Shown here one piece after another: positions 14,515 through 23,727 of a stretch of 51,214 nt of DNA. The notes beneath the pieces were generated by a model, which was given only the letters and a program-made list of their open reading frames with translations, was not told the origin of the DNA and searched no databases. The number at the start of each line of letters is the position of its first letter. Position 1 is the stretch's first letter. The DNA lies in contig WOUS01000014.1 in NCBI GenBank assembly GCA_009772985.1, positions 1 to 51,214 on the forward strand, read 5' to 3'. A program made the translations under genes and the position numbers. This stretch comes from Anaerolineaceae bacterium. GTDB taxonomy: Bacteria; Chloroflexota; Anaerolineae; Anaerolineales; Villigracilaceae.

Positions 14515-15945
14515 ATGTTGACCCTGGCTGACGTACTCGAAGCCCTGACGAAGGCACGCCCCAAGATGACCGATACGGTCATCACTGAGGCGGCCATCGA
14601 TTCCCGCCAGGTCATCCCGGGGTCGCTGTTCGTCGCCATCCCCGGCGAACGCGTGGACGGTCACGACTTCGTGGCCGACGCCTTCCAGCGCGGGGCTTCG
14701 TTTGCGCTCATCCAGCGTGAAATCGGCGGCTCGTTCCGGACCGTGGACCTGCGCCGCGTTGCCTCGCCTGAATCGCTCGACTCGCTCGACTCGCTCGACT
14801 CGCCCCTCTGCCTGCTGGTCGAAAACAGCCTGGCCGCCCTGCAGACCATCGCCCGCTTCTGGCGGCGCAAACTGGACCTGCGCGTGGTCGGCATCACCGG
14901 CAGCGTCGGCAAGTCCACCACCAAAGAACTCATCGCCGAGGTGCTCGGACAGCGCTACCGCACGCTGAAAAGCCCCGGCAATTTGAACAACGAAATCGGA
15001 TTACCGCTCACGATTCTCCGCCTTGGCTCGGGCTACGAGCGGGCCGTGCTCGAAATGGGTTTCTACGTCCCCGGGGAGATCGCCTTCCTGTGCGACCTCG
15101 CCCTGCCGCAGATCGGCGTGGTGACCAATGTTGGCACCGTTCACGCCGAGCGCGCCGGGTCGCAGGAAACCATCGCGCACGGCAAATCCGAACTCGTGCA
15201 GGCCCTGCCTGCCGCGCCAGAGGGGGTCGCCGTACTCAACTACGACGACCCCTGGGTGCGCCCCATGGCCGCGAAGACGAAAGCGCGCGTCTTCTTCTAC
15301 GGCCTCGACCCGGCCGCCGACCTGTGGGCCGACGAGGTGGAAGGCCTCGGGCTGGAGGGCATCCGCTTCCGCCTGCACACCCGCAACGAGACGCTGCACC
15401 TGCGCGTCCCGATGATCGGACAGCACTCCGTCCACACCGCGCTGCGCGCCGCGGCGGTGGGGCTGGTGGACGGCCTGACCTGGCCGGAGATCATCTCCGG
15501 CCTGCAGGCCGGGCACACCCAGCTGCGCCTGGTCGCCGTGCGCACCGAGAGCGGGGCGCTGATGCTCGACGACACCTACAACGCCTCGCCCGAGTCCATG
15601 CTGGCGGCGCTCAACCTGCTGGCCGAACTGGACGGGAACAAGGTGGCCGTGCTGGGCGACATGCTCGAACTCGGCCCCTACGAGCAGGCCGGGCACGAGA
15701 TGGTCGGCGTGCGCGCCGCCGAGGTGGCCGACCGGCTGGTAACGGTGGGCGCGCGCGGGCGCATGATCGCGGCCGCCGCGCGGCGGACAGGTATGAGGTC
15801 CGACCGCGTGACCGAATCCGAAAATGCCGACGAGGCCATCGCCCACTTGCGCAAGTCCCTGACCGGCAAGGACGTGGTGCTGGTCAAAGGTTCGCACGGC
15901 GTGCGCATGGACCGCATCGCCGCCGCGCTGGAGGCGCCCGCATGA
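14515..15945 (+). CDS. murF: UDP-N-acetylmuramoyl-tripeptide:D-Ala-D-Ala ligase MurF
   Basis: 476 residues. MurF adds D-Ala-D-Ala to the UDP-MurNAc tripeptide with ATP. The N-terminal domain has DSRQVIPGSLFVAIPGERVDGHDF; the ATP loop is GITGSVGKSTTKELIAEVLG; then SPGNLNNEIGLPLTIL, EMGFYVPGEI, NVGTVHAERAGS and LDDTYNASPESMLAAL. Residues 87-95 are three perfect 9-bp repeats encoding Ser-Leu-Asp, an apparent repeat expansion in a surface loop just before PLCLLVENSLAAL. It starts 8 nt after the ftsI stop. It directly follows ftsI without the usual murE in between. Confidence 0.95.
   Translation: MLTLADVLEALTKARPKMTDTVITEAAIDSRQVIPGSLFVAIPGERVDGHDFVADAFQRGASFALIQREIGGSFRTVDLRRVASPESLDSLDSLDSPLCLLVENSLAALQTIARFWRRKLDLRVVGITGSVGKSTTKELIAEVLGQRYRTLKSPGNLNNEIGLPLTILRLGSGYERAVLEMGFYVPGEIAFLCDLALPQIGVVTNVGTVHAERAGSQETIAHGKSELVQALPAAPEGVAVLNYDDPWVRPMAAKTKARVFFYGLDPAADLWADEVEGLGLEGIRFRLHTRNETLHLRVPMIGQHSVHTALRAAAVGLVDGLTWPEIISGLQAGHTQLRLVAVRTESGALMLDDTYNASPESMLAALNLLAELDGNKVAVLGDMLELGPYEQAGHEMVGVRAAEVADRLVTVGARGRMIAAAARRTGMRSDRVTESENADEAIAHLRKSLTGKDVVLVKGSHGVRMDRIAAALEAPA
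14773..14799 (+). repeat. 9-bp tandem repeat inside murF
   Basis: TCGCTCGAC is repeated three times without change, encoding Ser-Leu-Asp three times in frame. Confidence 0.9.
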
Positions 15946-16934
15946 CAGATACTCCTCTGGCGCTCAGCCTGGCCGGGTTGAGTTTCATGATGACTGTCAT
16001 CTGGGGCGGTCCCCTGCTGCGCATCCTGCGCCACTTCAAGATCGGCAAGCAGATCCGCGTGGAAGAGCCGGGCCGGCACTTTGTCAAGATGGGCACGCCC
16101 ACCATGGGCGGCGTGATGATCATCCTGCCGGTGGCGCTGTTGACCGTGCTGCTGAACGCCGTCAGCCTGATCGGCATGGAGGTGCTGGGAGCGTCCGTCC
16201 TGGCGCCGCTGGCGGCCATGCTCGGCTACGCCGTGCTGGGCGCGCTGGACGACTGGGAAGGCATCCGCGGCAAGCGCAAGGGCGAAGGCATGCGCATCCG
16301 CACCAAGTTCATCGCCCAGATCGTGCTCGGGCTGGGACTGGCCTTTGTGCTGAAGTACATGCTGGACGTGCCAGACATGTACCTGCCGGGAGTGCAGCAC
16401 GAGATCGAACTCGGCTGGCTCTACATCCCGGTGGCAGGCTTCATCATCGTCAGCATGTCGAACGCGGTCAATTTCACCGACGGGCTGGATGGGCTGGCCG
16501 GGCTGATCTCGGCCACCATCTTCGCCGCCTACGGCGGCATCGCCCTCATGCAGGAACAGGTGTTCGTGGCTAGATTTTGTTTCACCATGGTCGGCGCGCT
16601 GTTTGGCTTCCTGTGGTTCAACGTCCACCCGGCGCAGTTGTTCATGGGCGACACCGGCTCGCTGCCGCTGGGCGCGACCATCGCGGTCATCGCCCTGATG
16701 ACCGGCCAATGGGCGCTCCTGCCCGTCATCGCTTTCATTCCGTTCAGCGAGGCGCTGAGCGACGTGATCCAGATCGTCTATTTCAAACTGACCAAGGGCC
16801 GCCGCTTCTTCAAGATGGCGCCCATCCACCTGCACTTCGAGATGCTCGGCTGGAGCGAGACGCAGATCGTCCAGCGTTTCTGGCTCATCGGCCTGATCGC
16901 TGCCATGCTCGGCGTCGGACTGGCAATGGTGTAA
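15942..16934 (+). CDS. mraY: Phospho-N-acetylmuramoyl-pentapeptide transferase MraY
   Basis: 330 residues, a ten-helix membrane enzyme that transfers phospho-MurNAc-pentapeptide from UDP to undecaprenyl phosphate, forming lipid I. The family signatures are KMGTPTMGGVMIILP, GALDDWEGI (Mg-binding aspartates), NAVNFTDGLDGLAG, and the C-terminal KMAPIHLHFEMLGWSE. The start ATG overlaps the murF stop by 4 nt. The stop lies 18 nt before murD, and that gap is made of GACGAAG-type heptamers. Confidence 0.96.
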   Translation: MTDTPLALSLAGLSFMMTVIWGGPLLRILRHFKIGKQIRVEEPGRHFVKMGTPTMGGVMIILPVALLTVLLNAVSLIGMEVLGASVLAPLAAMLGYAVLGALDDWEGIRGKRKGEGMRIRTKFIAQIVLGLGLAFVLKYMLDVPDMYLPGVQHEIELGWLYIPVAGFIIVSMSNAVNFTDGLDGLAGLISATIFAAYGGIALMQEQVFVARFCFTMVGALFGFLWFNVHPAQLFMGDTGSLPLGATIAVIALMTGQWALLPVIAFIPFSEALSDVIQIVYFKLTKGRRFFKMAPIHLHFEMLGWSETQIVQRFWLIGLIAAMLGVGLAMV

Positions 16935-16952
16935 AAGGACGAAAGACGAAGG

Positions 16953-18361
<1,409 letters not shown>

Positions 18362-18383
<22 letters not shown>

Positions 18384-19606
18384 GCCAGCCGGCCAGGAAG
18401 GGCGCATCCGCCGCGGCGCGGCGCGCCGCCCCCATCCGCGGCGACATGCTGCTGCTGGTGGTTGTCATCGCGCTGATGATCTTCGGGCTGCTGATGCTCT
18501 ATTCGGCCAGCCTGGATTTTTCCAAGCGGATTTACGAGGGCAACGCCACTTACATGTTCAACAAGCAGTTGCTGTGGCTGCTGCTCGGCGGCGCCACGGC
18601 CGCCCTGCTGATGCGCACCGATTACCACCTGTGGCAGCGGCTCGCCGTGCCGGTGATGGTGGTGACCGTCGGCCTGCTCATCGGCGTGCTGATCAACAAC
18701 CAGATCCGCTTCGGCGCAGTGCGTTCGTTCTTCGGCGGCTCGGTGCAGCCCTCCGAACTGGCAAAACTGGTGACGGTGCTTTACCTGTCGGTCTGGCTGT
18801 ACGCCAAGCGCGACTTCCTGCACGACGTGCAACTGGGGCTGATCCCGCTGGCGGCCATCCTGGGCATGCTCGGCGGCCTGATCTACATCCAGCCAGACCT
18901 GAGCGCCGCGGCGACGATCTTCATCCTGGGCGGGCTGCTGTTCTTCCTGGCCGGCGGCGAACTGCGGCAGATCGTCCTGTTCCTCATCGTGGCCGTCATC
19001 GCCGGGTGGATCGTGGTGCAGTTCAGTGCCACCGGGCGCGCCCGGCTGGCTTCGTACGTCATCGGGCTGAAGAACCCGCTCCAATCCGATTACCAGGTGC
19101 GCCGCTCGCTCGAGGCGCTGATACGCGGCGAATGGTTCGGGCTGGGACTGGGAAACTCGATCACCAAGGTGACCGGCCTGCCCGTCCCGCCCACCGACAG
19201 CATCTTCGCCGTGGTGACCGAGGAACTGGGCCTGCTCGGGACCATGTGCCTGATCGGGTTGTATGGCCTGCTGCTGTGGCGCGGCCTGCGCATCGCGGCC
19301 AAAGCGCCCGATTCGCTCGGCGCGGTCATGGCCGCCGGGCTGACTTTCTGGATCGTCATCGAGGCCGTCATCAACATGGCGGTGATGGTCGGCCTGCTGC
19401 CCTTTGCGGGCAACGCCCTGCCGTTCGTCAGTTACGGAGGCTCGAACCTGGTCTCCACGCTGGCGGCGATAGGGATCCTGTTCAATATTTCCCGGCAGTC
19501 CGGGGCGTCTGTCCCGGAGACCGGGGAACGGAGGATGTACGGTGCGACTGTTGATCTGCGCCGGCGGGACCGGCGGCGGCGTGTATCCCGCGCTGGCCGT
19601 GCTTGA
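18362..19606 (+). CDS. ftsW: Lipid II polymerase FtsW (SEDS family)
   Basis: 414 residues with about ten membrane helices. FtsW polymerises lipid II into glycan strands at the septum together with FtsI. The SEDS signatures are LMLYSASLDFSKR, QPSELAKLVTVLYLSVWL, QPDLSAAATIFILGG, DSIFAVVTEELGLLG and LPFVSYGGSNLVSTLAAIGIL. The start is the ATG at 18362 with GAGAGAGG 9 nt upstream, overlapping murD by 22 nt; a GTG at 18380 is an alternative. The C-terminal 22 codons overlap the start of murG in another frame, so the tail is probably dispensable. Confidence 0.93.
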
Positions 19607-20639
19607 AGCGTTGAACGCTGAACGTGCCGACGTGCAAACGTTATGGGTCGGCGGCGAAGGCGGCGTGGAAGCCCGGCTGGTCGAGCGGGCAGGCGTGCCG
19701 TTTAAAGCCATCCCGGCCGCCGGTTTGCACGGCGTGGGCCTGCGCCACCTGCCCGGCAACCTGCTGAAACTGGCGCGCGGCGCGGCTACCTCCCGGCGCA
19801 TCCTGCACGCGTTCCGCCCCGACGCCATCTTCTTCACCGGCGGATACGTGGCCGTCCCGATGGCGCTGGCCGGGATGCAAGTCCCGACCCTGCTCTACGT
19901 GCCGGATGTGGAACCCGGGCTGGCGCTGCGGACCCTGGCGCGCTTCGCCGACCGTATCGCCGTCACCGCCGAAGAGTCGCGCCGCTACTTCCGCCGCCGC
20001 GCACGCCTGGCCGTGACCGGCTACCCGGTGCGCCCCGGACTCGCCCGCTGGACGCGCCCCGAAGCGCGCCGGACCCTGGGCCTGCCTGCCGACGGTCCCG
20101 TCCTGCTGGCCTTCGGCGGGAGCAAGGGCGCGCGCTCACTCAACAACGCCGTGCTGGCGAACCTGCCCGCCCTGCTCGACCTGGCCGACCTCGTCCACGT
20201 GACCGGCGAACTGGACTGGCCCGCCATGCAGGAAAAAGCCAAAAGCCTGAACGCGGCGCAGGCGGCCCGCTACCACGCCTTCGCGTACCTGCACGAAGAG
20301 ATGGGCGCGGCGCTGGCCGCCGCCGACCTGGCCATCAGCCGGGCCGGGGCCTCGGCGCTGGGCGAGTATCCGCTCTTCGGCCTGCCCGCCATCCTCGTCC
20401 CGTATCCGTACGCCTGGCGCTACCAGAAGGTCAACGCCGACTTCCTGACCGGGCGCGGCGCGGCGCTGCTGCTCGAGGATGCCCAATTGCAGGAAAGCCT
20501 CCTGCCAGCCGTCAAAAACCTGCTGGCAGACCCCTCCCGGCTGGACTCGATGCGCGCGGCCATGCGCAGCCTGTCCCGCCCCGATGCCGCTTCCGTGATC
20601 GGCCGTCTCGTGCTGGACCTGGCCGGGAAGAGGAGATGA
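19542..20639 (+). CDS. murG: UDP-GlcNAc:lipid I N-acetylglucosaminyltransferase MurG
   Basis: 365 residues, two Rossmann-like domains. MurG adds GlcNAc to lipid I, giving lipid II. Visible are CAGGTGGGVYPALAVLEAL, FFTGGYVAVPMALAG, LAFGGSKGARSLNNAV, ADLAISRAGASALGEY and AILVPYPYAWRYQKVNA. In the first loop the residue after GGTGG is Gly13, where the family usually has His (GGTGGHxxPA), a residue proposed as catalytic base in E. coli MurG. The GTG start follows a GGAGG and lies 65 nt inside ftsW. Confidence 0.94.
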   Translation: MRLLICAGGTGGGVYPALAVLEALNAERADVQTLWVGGEGGVEARLVERAGVPFKAIPAAGLHGVGLRHLPGNLLKLARGAATSRRILHAFRPDAIFFTGGYVAVPMALAGMQVPTLLYVPDVEPGLALRTLARFADRIAVTAEESRRYFRRRARLAVTGYPVRPGLARWTRPEARRTLGLPADGPVLLAFGGSKGARSLNNAVLANLPALLDLADLVHVTGELDWPAMQEKAKSLNAAQAARYHAFAYLHEEMGAALAAADLAISRAGASALGEYPLFGLPAILVPYPYAWRYQKVNADFLTGRGAALLLEDAQLQESLLPAVKNLLADPSRLDSMRAAMRSLSRPDAASVIGRLVLDLAGKRR

Positions 20640-20643
20640 GACA

Positions 20644-21171
20644 ATGATCAGCATAGTAGTTGTTCTCTGGATGTTCATCATCCTGTTTGCCATCATCGGC
20701 GCAATGCGCGGCTGGGCCAAGGAAATCCTGGTCACGGCCAGCGTTATCGTGGTTCTGGCTCTCCTTTTACTACTCGAAAAGACCCTGGGCACACGCGAAT
20801 TGATTCAAGGGCTAAATAAAACACTACACTTCTGGCTACGCATAATCATCCTGCTCCTGCTGGTTATTTTCGGTTACCAGACACCTCATCTCCAACGTTT
20901 GGCCCCCAAGATGACCCGCGAGAAAATGGAGCATATCATCCTGGGCACTCTCATTGGTGCAGTCAACGGTTACCTGATTTTCGGCTCAATCCTGTTCTAC
21001 ATGGCCGATGCTGGTTACCCATTTACAAAAGTGATGGCTGCGCCAACAGGAGATATTGCAAAAACAATTGAAACCATGCTTATCTACATGCCGCCCAGAC
21101 TCTTGGGCGACCCAGGCATCTACTACGCCGTCGTTATCGCTTTCATCTTCGTAATTGTGGTGCTCATCTAA
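20644..21171 (+). CDS. Membrane protein of unknown function in the dcw cluster, possibly CvpA-like
   Basis: 175 residues with four or five hydrophobic segments, the first at residues 1-20 and the last at the extreme C-terminus (YYAVVIAFIFVIVVLI). The early MRGWAKEILVTASV is weakly like the RGxxxE segment of CvpA-type proteins, but I would not assign the family. It starts 4 nt after murG with AGGAG in front, and murC begins 4 nt after its stop, so it is certainly part of the operon. Its base use is less GC-rich than its neighbours, suggesting later insertion or relaxed codon use. A role in wall assembly is only suggested by position. Confidence 0.7.
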   Translation: MISIVVVLWMFIILFAIIGAMRGWAKEILVTASVIVVLALLLLLEKTLGTRELIQGLNKTLHFWLRIIILLLLVIFGYQTPHLQRLAPKMTREKMEHIILGTLIGAVNGYLIFGSILFYMADAGYPFTKVMAAPTGDIAKTIETMLIYMPPRLLGDPGIYYAVVIAFIFVIVVLI

Positions 21172-21175
21172 AACC

Positions 21176-22552
21176 ATGACCCGCATCCACTTGATCGGAA
21201 TCGGCGGAACCGGCCTGTCGGCCATCGCCCGCGTCCTGCTCGAAAGCGGACACGACGTGAGCGGCTCGGACCGCGCCGATTCCCCGTTCGTGCGCGGCCT
21301 GCAAGCGGCGGGCGTGACCGTCCACATCGGCCACCGCCCGCAGAACGTGCGCGGCGCCGACTTGGTGGTGCGCTCCTCCGCCATCCCCGACGACAACCCG
21401 GAAGTGGTGGCCGCCCGCGAGTTGGGCATCCCGGTGCTCAAGCGCGCCGACTTCCTCGGCTCGCTGATGGAAGGCAAGACCGGCATCGCCGTGGCCGGGA
21501 CGCACGGCAAGACCACCATCACCTCGATGATCGCCTGGATGCTCACCGCCCTCGGCCAGGAGCCGTCCTTCATTTCCGGCGGCGTGCTGGCGAACCTGGG
21601 CGTCAACGCCCGCGCCGGCAAGGGCCAGGCCTTCGTCATCGAAGCGGACGAGTACGACCGCATGTTCCTCGGCCTGAAGCCGTCCATCGAGATCATCACC
21701 AGCGTGGAGCACGACCACCCCGACTGCTACCCCACCGCCGCCGACTTCCAGTCCGCGTTCGTGGAGTTCGCCCGCCTCCTGCCGGCAGACGGGACGCTGG
21801 TTTTCTGCGCCGAGGACGCCGGGGCGCGGCAGGTGGCCGTGGGCGCGCGGGACGCCGGCAAACACGTGTGCGCCTACGGCTTCGGCCAGTATTCCGTGTT
21901 CAGTGAAGAGTGTTCTGTGGCGAAAAATCTGCGCGCCACTAAAAACGGCGGATTCGTGTTCGAGGCAATCGTCAACCGGCAATCGTCCATCGTCCATTTA
22001 CAAGTACCGGGACGGCACAACGTTCTCAACGCCCTCGCCGCGCTGACGGTGGCGCGCCTGCTCGGGCTCGACCTGGCCGCGGCGGCGCGGGCGCTGGGCG
22101 AATTCAAGGGGACCGGGCGCAGGTTCGAGGTGCGGGGCGAGGCGGGCGGCGTGACGGTGATTGACGACTACGCCCACCACCCCACCGAGATCCGCGCCAC
22201 GCTCGCAGCGGCCCGCAGCCGCTATCCCGGACGCCGCATCTGGGCCGTCTGGCAGCCGCACACCTACTCGCGCACCCGCACGCTGTTCGACGGGTTCGCC
22301 GCCGCCTTCGCCGATGCGGACGCGGTCATCGTGACCGAGGTCTACAAGGCCCGCGAGCCGGAGCAGGATTTCTCGGCCGAGCAGGTGGTGCGGGCCATGC
22401 CGCACCCGGCAGTGCAGTTCATCGCCGAACTGCCGGAGGTCAGCAATTATCTGGTTTCCCATCTGTCCCGCGGCGACGTGCTGCTGGTGCTTTCCGCCGG
22501 GGACGCCGACCAGGTCAGCGCCGAGGCGCTGGCCCGTTTGAAGGAGGCTTGA
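21176..22552 (+). CDS. murC: UDP-N-acetylmuramate:L-alanine ligase MurC
   Basis: 458 residues. MurC adds the first L-Ala to UDP-MurNAc. Signatures are HLIGIGGTGLSAIARVL, the ATP loop GTHGKTTITSMIAWML, IEADEYDRMFL, VEHDHPDCYP, VPGRHNVLNALAAL, RRFEVRGEAGGVTVIDDYAH and WQPHTYSRTRTL. Residues about 238-249 and 266-275 are encoded by two heptamer repeats that replace the normally short variable loop before VPGRHN. The ATG at 21176 is chosen from the family start (TRIHLIGIGG). The stop is 1 nt before the next small gene. Confidence 0.95.
   Translation: MTRIHLIGIGGTGLSAIARVLLESGHDVSGSDRADSPFVRGLQAAGVTVHIGHRPQNVRGADLVVRSSAIPDDNPEVVAARELGIPVLKRADFLGSLMEGKTGIAVAGTHGKTTITSMIAWMLTALGQEPSFISGGVLANLGVNARAGKGQAFVIEADEYDRMFLGLKPSIEIITSVEHDHPDCYPTAADFQSAFVEFARLLPADGTLVFCAEDAGARQVAVGARDAGKHVCAYGFGQYSVFSEECSVAKNLRATKNGGFVFEAIVNRQSSIVHLQVPGRHNVLNALAALTVARLLGLDLAAAARALGEFKGTGRRFEVRGEAGGVTVIDDYAHHPTEIRATLAAARSRYPGRRIWAVWQPHTYSRTRTLFDGFAAAFADADAVIVTEVYKAREPEQDFSAEQVVRAMPHPAVQFIAELPEVSNYLVSHLSRGDVLLVLSAGDADQVSAEALARLKEA
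21887..21921 (+). repeat. Heptamer repeat inside murC (first)
   Basis: Five 7-mers: CAGTATT, CCGTGTT, CAGTGAA, GAGTGTT, CTGTGGC. It is the same CAGTNNN type as the ftsA-ftsZ gap and 34742. Confidence 0.75.
21972..21999 (+). repeat. Heptamer repeat inside murC (second)
   Basis: Four 7-mers: TCAACCG, GCAATCG, TCCATCG, TCCATTT, in frame just before the VPGRHN motif. Confidence 0.65.
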
Positions 22553-22553
22553 A

Positions 22554-22748
22554 ATGGCCGACAAGAAGAAGCGCGTTTACGAATCCAGTGTGATGGCGCT
22601 GCCGCCGCTCCGGCTGGTGCTGGGCGACGTGCCATCTCCCGACCCCGAAAAGCGCCGCGCCGGCACGGACCCAAGGCCGGGGCGCGAGATGGAAACGCCG
22701 GTCAAGAAGTTGATCGCGCATTTGAAGGAAGAGAGAAGTAACGAGTAA
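22554..22748 (+). CDS. Small basic protein between murC and murB
   Basis: 64 residues, highly charged, with a Pro-rich middle (MALPPLRLVLGDVPSPDPEKR) and a C-terminal stretch ending LIAHLKEERSNE. It has a strong AAGGAGG overlapping the murC stop, and starts 1 nt after it, so translation is likely. There is no membrane segment or signal peptide. The last codons lie in a GAGAAGT-type heptamer repeat. I do not recognise the family. Its place suggests a cytoplasmic accessory to the wall or division genes, which is inference only. Confidence 0.6.
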   Translation: MADKKKRVYESSVMALPPLRLVLGDVPSPDPEKRRAGTDPRPGREMETPVKKLIAHLKEERSNE

Positions 22749-22776
22749 GAAGTGAAAAGCAAGAAGGATAAAGGGA
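22733..22776 (+). repeat. Heptamer repeat between the small gene and murB
   Basis: GAGAAGT, AACGAGT, AAGAAGT, GAAAAGC, AAGAAGG and ATAAAGG run in a row. They cover the stop of the small gene, the alternative GTG start of murB and the purine-rich stretch before its ATG. Confidence 0.7.
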
Positions 22777-22778
22777 AG

Positions 22779-23696
22779 ATGAACCCTGCCACCCTGCCGA
22801 TCCTGCGCGAGATCTACGCCGCCCGCCTGCAAGAACGCGTGCCGCTGGCGAGTTACACGTCGGCGCGCATCGGCGGCCTGGCCGACGCGGCGCTCTTCGT
22901 CCGTTCGGCGGACGAACTGGCCGAGGCGGCCGCGCGGCTGTGGCAGATGGACGTGCCCTTCGTCCTGCTGGGCGGCGGCTCGAACGTGCTGGTCAGCGAC
23001 CGCGGCGTACGCGGCGTGGCGCTGCTCAACCGGGCGCGGCAGGTGAAGTTCGACAGCCAGGCCGAAACGCCTTCCGTCCATGCCGAATCTGGCACAACGC
23101 TGAACGACATCGCCCAGCGCGCCGCCCGCCTCGGGCTGGCCGGGATCGAATGGGCCGCCTCCATCCCCGGCTCGCTGGGCGGGGCGGTTTACGGCAACGC
23201 CGGGGCGTTCGGCGGCGAGATGGCCGGGAACCTGGCCACGGTGGAAATCCTGCACCGCGAGCGCGGACGCGAATCCTGGCCGGTGGAGCGGATGGGCTAC
23301 GGCTACCGCACCTCGCTCCTGAAGCGCGAGAAACAGCCGGCGCTGATCCTGGCCGCCACGCTGCGGCTGGCGCACGACAGCATGGAAGCCGTCCAGGCCA
23401 AGATGGCCGAGAACTCGGAACGCCGCCGCCGCACCCAGCCGCCGGGCGCCAGCATGGGTTCGATGTTCAAGAATCCGCCCGGCGACAAGGCCGGCCGGCT
23501 CATCGAGGCCGCCGGGCTGAAAGGGATGCGCATCGGCGGCGCGCAGATCAGCCCGGTGCATGCGAACTTTTTCATCAACACCGACCAGACCCGCGCAGCC
23601 GACATGAAAGCCCTGCTCGACCTGGCGCGCAAAACGGTATTCGAAAAATTCGGCGTGAGGCTGGAATCGGAAATCGAGTTGATCGGTGAGTGGTAG
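22779..23696 (+). CDS. murB: UDP-N-acetylenolpyruvoylglucosamine reductase MurB
   Basis: 305 residues, a flavoenzyme that reduces UDP-GlcNAc-enolpyruvate to UDP-MurNAc with NADPH. Visible are the FAD-binding VLLGGGSNVLVSD, GIEWAASIPGSLGGAVYGNAGAFGGEM, YGYRTSLLK, the serine-containing PPGASMGSMFKNPPGDKAGRLIE and a C-terminal Glu region (LESEIELIGEW). I choose the ATG at 22779 with a purine-rich AAGGGAAG in front; an in-frame GTG at 22752 would add nine lysine-rich residues from a heptamer repeat. The end of the gene is also in a heptamer repeat (GTGAATA type). Confidence 0.94.
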   Translation: MNPATLPILREIYAARLQERVPLASYTSARIGGLADAALFVRSADELAEAAARLWQMDVPFVLLGGGSNVLVSDRGVRGVALLNRARQVKFDSQAETPSVHAESGTTLNDIAQRAARLGLAGIEWAASIPGSLGGAVYGNAGAFGGEMAGNLATVEILHRERGRESWPVERMGYGYRTSLLKREKQPALILAATLRLAHDSMEAVQAKMAENSERRRRTQPPGASMGSMFKNPPGDKAGRLIEAAGLKGMRIGGAQISPVHANFFINTDQTRAADMKALLDLARKTVFEKFGVRLESEIELIGEW

Positions 23697-23727
23697 TCAG
23701 TGAATAGTGAATGGTGAATAGAGTCAT
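23686..23727 (+). repeat. Heptamer repeat at the murB-ddl junction
   Basis: Six 7-mers of the GTGAATA kind (GTGAGTG, GTAGTCA, GTGAATA, GTGAATG, GTGAATA, GAGTCAT) run from the last codons of murB to the ddl start codon. Confidence 0.8.
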
